In this document: positions 52,006-54,788 of the stretch, piece after piece
Layout: each line of letters begins with the position of its first letter
Position numbering within the stretch: the stretch's first letter is position 1
Assembly (NCBI GenBank): GCA_007126575.1
Contig: SLBA01000018.1
Span: 1-54,788 of the forward strand
DNA: 54,788 bases
Reading direction: 5' to 3'
Source of the DNA: Gemmatimonadota bacterium
GTDB lineage: Bacteria; Gemmatimonadota; Gemmatimonadetes; Longimicrobiales; Gaopeijiaceae
Notes under the pieces: model-generated
Database searches by the model: none
Seen by the model: the letters and a program-made list of their open reading frames with translations, nothing else
What the model was told of the DNA's origin: nothing
Translations under genes and position numbers: made by a program

Positions 52006-53097
52006 TCAGGTCATCGGAACGTACTGCAGCAGGCGATCCTCGACGCGCTCGAAGATGTCTTCGAGCGACTCTCCGGTGATCGTCAGACCGTGGTTCTTGA
52101 GCCCCACCACCGCCTGGCTCGGATCCTCGCGAGTGCGGACGATGTCGGCGACCGCCTTCCCGAGTTCATAGGTTCCGCAGGGGTAGTTGAATTCGGTCGA
52201 CGGGACCCCGTCCATCCAGGCGTGCACGTGCAGGATCGCCCCCACCCCGGGGTGTTCGCGGTAGATCATCCAGTGCTCGATCGCGTCCACCGAGACCCGG
52301 CGGGGCTCGACGTCGGGCGGGACCGACAGCACGATCGACCCTTCCTCCTCGTCGTATCCCGTGACCAGGAGGATGTCCCGGCCGATGTCCTTCAGGTCGG
52401 ATTTGTCCACGCCGGACGCACTCATCCAGAACCGGGTCTCGTCGAGACGGGCCGAGATGTTTCCGTACGACAGGCCGCCCAGCCCGTAGAGCCGCTTCAG
52501 ATGTCGGCGATCGCGTTCCGAGAGGATCTCGTCGATGGGGAACGGGGCCGGAAGAAGGTCCAGGGCGTCCAGCCGCTGACCGGCTTCGCGGATCGAGCGC
52601 GTGATCTCGTCACCCTCCCACAGCTCCTCGGGCAGGTCCGTGTGGAAGGTGTTGTTGATGATCAGCCGAGAGGTCGCCAGCGGTTCGATCCGCTCGTAGA
52701 CCCGCTCGAAGAACCGGTCCCGATCCCCGGAGCCATTCACCCGGTAGTGTCCCTGCTCCGGGGTCACGAAGTGCGCATCGGGATTCGACGAGGCGGGGCC
52801 GGTGAGTCCGATCAGCAGATTCGAGAGGGAGCGCACCAGGAGGGGGTAGGTCCGCGGCATCGCCTCGTGGACCGTCTGCGCGCCCCCACCGATTTCGGTG
52901 AGTGAGACTACGAAGACCGCCTGCGCCCGTCGCCGGAAGGGTCTGGGCCGCTCCCGATCGAAGCAGTTGACGACCAGCGAAGCGTCGTCGGGATCATTTA
53001 CGAAATTGTGACCTCGAGCCTCCATGACGGCTCGGAGCCCTTTGGTAAACCATTGGAATTGTTGGTCTTCGTGACGGCCCGCGAAGGAGAAATCCAT
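52006..53097 (-). CDS. Class II aldolase/adducin-family protein with extra N-terminal domain
   Basis: A 363-aa protein. Residues about 190-363 are a class II aldolase domain: LSYGNISARLDETRFWMSAS, then GVDKSDLKDI, zinc-ligand pair in GAILHVHAWMDGV near 290 and the third ligand in VVGLKNHGLTITGESLEDIF near 340. The first about 150 residues are a separate domain (FVNDPDDASLVVNCFDRERP, AVFVVSLTEIGGGAQTVHEA, LLVRSLSNLLIGLTG) that I do not recognise. Class II aldolases act on sugar phosphates, but the reaction here is unknown. An in-frame GTG lies five codons upstream of the ATG at 53097. It is inserted on the opposite strand between pth and ychF. Confidence 0.82.
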   Translation of the reverse strand: MDFSFAGRHEDQQFQWFTKGLRAVMEARGHNFVNDPDDASLVVNCFDRERPRPFRRRAQAVFVVSLTEIGGGAQTVHEAMPRTYPLLVRSLSNLLIGLTGPASSNPDAHFVTPEQGHYRVNGSGDRDRFFERVYERIEPLATSRLIINNTFHTDLPEELWEGDEITRSIREAGQRLDALDLLPAPFPIDEILSERDRRHLKRLYGLGGLSYGNISARLDETRFWMSASGVDKSDLKDIGRDILLVTGYDEEEGSIVLSVPPDVEPRRVSVDAIEHWMIYREHPGVGAILHVHAWMDGVPSTEFNYPCGTYELGKAVADIVRTREDPSQAVVGLKNHGLTITGESLEDIFERVEDRLLQYVPMT

Positions 53098-53230
53098 TCG
53101 GTTTCGTCTCACCAGGTTGTCCGCCCGAACGGGGGCGAAATTGGAAAAAGTCGGTGGCTCAATCCGAAAAAGGTCGACCCTTCGGCCCTCTGCCGCAAGA
53201 TGTCGGACGCTCAAGGGCCAGCTGATTCGA

Positions 53231-53259
53231 TTGACCGGAAGGCGGGTCCGATCTACCTT
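53231..53259 (+). promoter_or_regulatory. Candidate ychF promoter
   Basis: TTGACC (53231-53236), 17 bases, TACCTT (53254-53259). The transcript would start near 53266, just before the hairpin at 53269-53291. Confidence 0.45.
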
Positions 53260-53268
53260 TGGACGGTC

Positions 53269-53299
53269 GGCGGGTCTCTTCCGGACCCGCCTTTTTTTT
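53269..53299 (+). terminator. Intrinsic-terminator-like hairpin directly upstream of ychF
   Basis: GGCGGGTC (53269-53276) pairs with GACCCGCC (53284-53291) with a 7-base loop, followed by eight Ts (53292-53299). A second copy of the 5' arm (GGCGGGTCC, 53241-53249) can pair with the same 3' arm over nine bases. There is no plus-strand gene for 1.3 kb upstream, so it cannot simply end a neighbouring gene. ychF starts at 53323. Confidence 0.65.
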
Positions 53300-53322
53300 G
53301 TGCCGAACGCGGACCTCGGATC

Positions 53323-54423
53323 ATGCTGAAAGCTGGAATCGTCGGACTCCCGAACGTCGGGAAGTCCTCGCTCTTCAACGCGCTCACCGCCCAGGGCGCG
53401 CCCTCGGAGAACTACCCCTTCTGCACCGTGGAGCCGAACGTCGGCACCGTCGAGGTGCCCGATGTCCGCCTCGATCGGATCTTCGAGATGGTGGGGGCCC
53501 GGGCCCGGCTTCCCACCGTGGTCCAGTTCGTCGATATCGCGGGGCTCGTCGAGGGCGCCAGCGAGGGAGAGGGGCTCGGGAACAAGTTTCTGGGCAACAT
53601 TCGCGAGGTCGATGCGGTCGTCCACGTCCTGCGGTGCTTCGACGACCCCGACGTGACCCACGTGCTCGGGGGGGTCGATCCGCTGCGGGACCGCGACGTC
53701 GTGGACACCGAGCTTGCGCTGGCCGACCTCGACACGGTCGAGCGTCGCCTGGAGCGGGTCCGGAAGAAGGCCAAGTCGGGGGAAAAGGAGGCGAAGCGCG
53801 AGGTCGAGGTCCTCGAGCGGGCCTTCTCGCGGCTCTCCGAGGGGCTGCCCGTGCGGGGCATGGAGATCGCAGCAAGCGAGGAGCCGCTCCTTCGCAGCTT
53901 CCACCTGCTCACCTCGAAGCCGGTCCTCTACATGCTCAACGTGGGCGAAGAGGATCTCCCGGAGGGCGAAAACGAGCACGTCCGACGCGTGCGCGAAGCG
54001 GTGGCCCGCGACGAGCCGGGAGCCGAGATCGTGACCGTCTGCTCGGCCATCGAGTCGGAGCTGGCGGAGCTCTCTGCCGAGGAACGCGACGAGTTCCTGG
54101 CCGATCTCGGGCTCGAGGAGCCCGGACTGCATCGCCTGATCCGCGCCACCTACGACCTGCTCGGCCTCGTGACCTTCTTCACGGCGGGCGAGAAGGAGGC
54201 GCGCGCCTGGACGGTCCGTCGCGGCGCGCTCGCTCCCGAGGCCGCGGGGGTCATTCACTCGGACTTCGAGCGCGGGTTCATCCGGGCCGAGACCATCGGC
54301 TACGAGGAGTTCCGCGAGGTGGGCTCGATGAAGACCGCGAGAGAACAGGGCCGCATGCGCAGCGAGGGCAAGGAGTATACGGTGCGCGACGGCGACATCA
54401 TGCTCTTCCGCTTCAACGTCTGA
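53323..54423 (+). CDS. ychF: Redox-regulated ATPase YchF (Obg-family GTP/ATPase)
   Basis: A universally conserved P-loop NTPase linked to ribosomes and stress. Its 366 aa are the usual size. It opens MLKAGIVGLPNVGKSSLFNA (P-loop near 8-15), then ENYPFCTVEPNVGTVEVPD, DIAGLVEGASEGEGLGNKFL and VLYMLNVGEED, where the NxxE motif (NVGE) replaces the G4 NKxD and is the reason the family prefers ATP. The C-terminal TGS-like domain has LVTFFTAGEKEARAWTV and GVIHSDFERGFIRAETI. It has no strong ribosome site. Its leader has the terminator-like hairpin described separately. Confidence 0.96.
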   Translation: MLKAGIVGLPNVGKSSLFNALTAQGAPSENYPFCTVEPNVGTVEVPDVRLDRIFEMVGARARLPTVVQFVDIAGLVEGASEGEGLGNKFLGNIREVDAVVHVLRCFDDPDVTHVLGGVDPLRDRDVVDTELALADLDTVERRLERVRKKAKSGEKEAKREVEVLERAFSRLSEGLPVRGMEIAASEEPLLRSFHLLTSKPVLYMLNVGEEDLPEGENEHVRRVREAVARDEPGAEIVTVCSAIESELAELSAEERDEFLADLGLEEPGLHRLIRATYDLLGLVTFFTAGEKEARAWTVRRGALAPEAAGVIHSDFERGFIRAETIGYEEFREVGSMKTAREQGRMRSEGKEYTVRDGDIMLFRFNV

Positions 54424-54481
54424 GGGTGCAGGAGGACGCCTTCGACCCCTCGGGGCACGGGGAGCCGACGGACCCTCGGGG

Positions 54482-54510
54482 TTGAACGAAGGCCTCTCCA
54501 ACGCTAAACT
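54482..54510 (+). promoter_or_regulatory. Sigma-70 type promoter of rpsF
   Basis: TTGAAC (54482-54487), 17 bases, TAAACT (54505-54510). Start point near 54517 leaves a leader of about 66 bases that contains an ACGGG/CCCGT hairpin (54536-54551). Confidence 0.68.
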
Positions 54511-54582
54511 TTCAGGCTACACCCGCTCCGACCACACGGGTCGGGGCCCGTTTCACCCAACGGACCACGGGACCGGATCATC

Positions 54583-54788
54583 ATGAGGAACTACGAAGTC
54601 GTCTACATCTTCCATCCGATGATGGATGAAGAGGCGGTCAACAAGAAGCTGGACCGATTCCAGCCGATCGCCACCGCAGCCGAGGGCGCGGAGGTCACCG
54701 AGCTCGACCACTGGGGCGTCCGTCAGCTGGCCTACCAGGTCAAGGACCAGTCGCAGGGCTACTACGTCGTGGTGCAGTTCACCGCGGA
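54583..54788 (+). CDS. rpsF: Small ribosomal subunit protein bS6 (partial, cut by window end)
   Basis: The first 68 codons read MRNYEVVYIFHPMMDEEAVN, with LDHWGVRQLAYQVKDQSQGY then YVVVQF, which is the S6 pattern; the family is about 95-135 aa. S6 binds 16S rRNA together with S18. It is the expected gene after ychF and probably starts an rpsF-(ssb)-rpsR operon outside the window. Its own promoter is 73 bases upstream. Confidence 0.92.
   Translation, partial: MRNYEVVYIFHPMMDEEAVNKKLDRFQPIATAAEGAEVTELDHWGVRQLAYQVKDQSQGYYVVVQFTA

Noticed and set aside
53259-54485. A 408-codon Arg/Gly-rich frame overlapping ychF
   Set aside because: It is out of frame with ychF, which matches its family from end to end.
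1-54788. CRISPR array, insertion sequence or prophage
   Set aside because: No regularly spaced repeats, transposase, integrase or phage structural gene was seen in the window.

Overview
The window is about 54.8 kb of high-GC bacterial chromosome, densely coding, with many 1-4 bp start/stop overlaps, frequent GTG and TTG starts, and no phage, transposase, CRISPR array or rRNA. Menaquinone-type MenG, a Ccm cytochrome c maturation cluster, a carboxypeptidase-regulatory/TonB-plug surface protein and many secreted proteins point to a Gram-negative respiring organism. The style resembles Gemmatimonadota, but that placement is an inference; no 16S gene is present.

Layout. 1-1.7 kb: an ECF sigma factor and its membrane anti-sigma factor, the latter cut by the window edge. 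1.8-8.3 kb: menG, then mutM, purD, a universal stress protein, an M48 protease and a trans-sulfuration enzyme on the minus strand. 8.4-14.3 kb: amino-sugar genes glmM-glmS, then dtd, maf and glpK. 14.4-21.1 kb: a tightly coupled cytochrome c maturation operon (ccmE, ccmF, a CcmI-like zinc-ribbon protein, ccmA, ccmB, ccmC, ccmD) ending in a threonine aldolase. 21-27.2 kb: a UPF0316 protein, a hypothetical protein, a large TonB-plug surface protein, a two-domain glycosyltransferase and a DUF547 protein. 27.6-41.8 kb: recA, then a long run of housekeeping genes from alaS to ispE (small protein, CpsB-type phosphatase, SDR, CCA transferase, rarA, LEA14 lipoprotein, hflX, DUF2520, pdxJ, flippase). 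41.9-49.5 kb: an accessory stretch around a tRNA-Gln gene (PQQ-type sugar dehydrogenase, broken fragment, beta-barrel protein, LVIVD-repeat protein, large secreted protein). 49.6 kb to the end: prs, rplY, pth, a class II aldolase on the other strand, ychF and the start of rpsF.

Functional themes. The ccm genes form one transcription unit behind a clear -35/-10 promoter. They resemble the reduced Ccm variant in which CcmE binds heme through Cys instead of His and CcmG/CcmH are missing. glmM and glmS together give glucosamine phosphates for the envelope. The conserved block ispE / tRNA-Gln / prs / rplY / pth / ychF is recognisable but has been opened on both sides of the tRNA by secreted-protein genes.

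Regulatory signals read directly from the sequence include a -24/-12 (sigma-54) promoter before the universal stress gene, a purD promoter whose predicted start point is the ATG itself (leaderless mRNA) and whose -35 box lies in the loop of a 14-bp perfect inverted repeat, and an intrinsic-terminator-like hairpin with eight Ts just before ychF. I did not find a convincing wholly new multi-gene system. The best candidates for new biology are the Ccm variant with its zinc-ribbon partner, the ychF leader, the purD control region, and the LVIVD plus large secreted protein pair.
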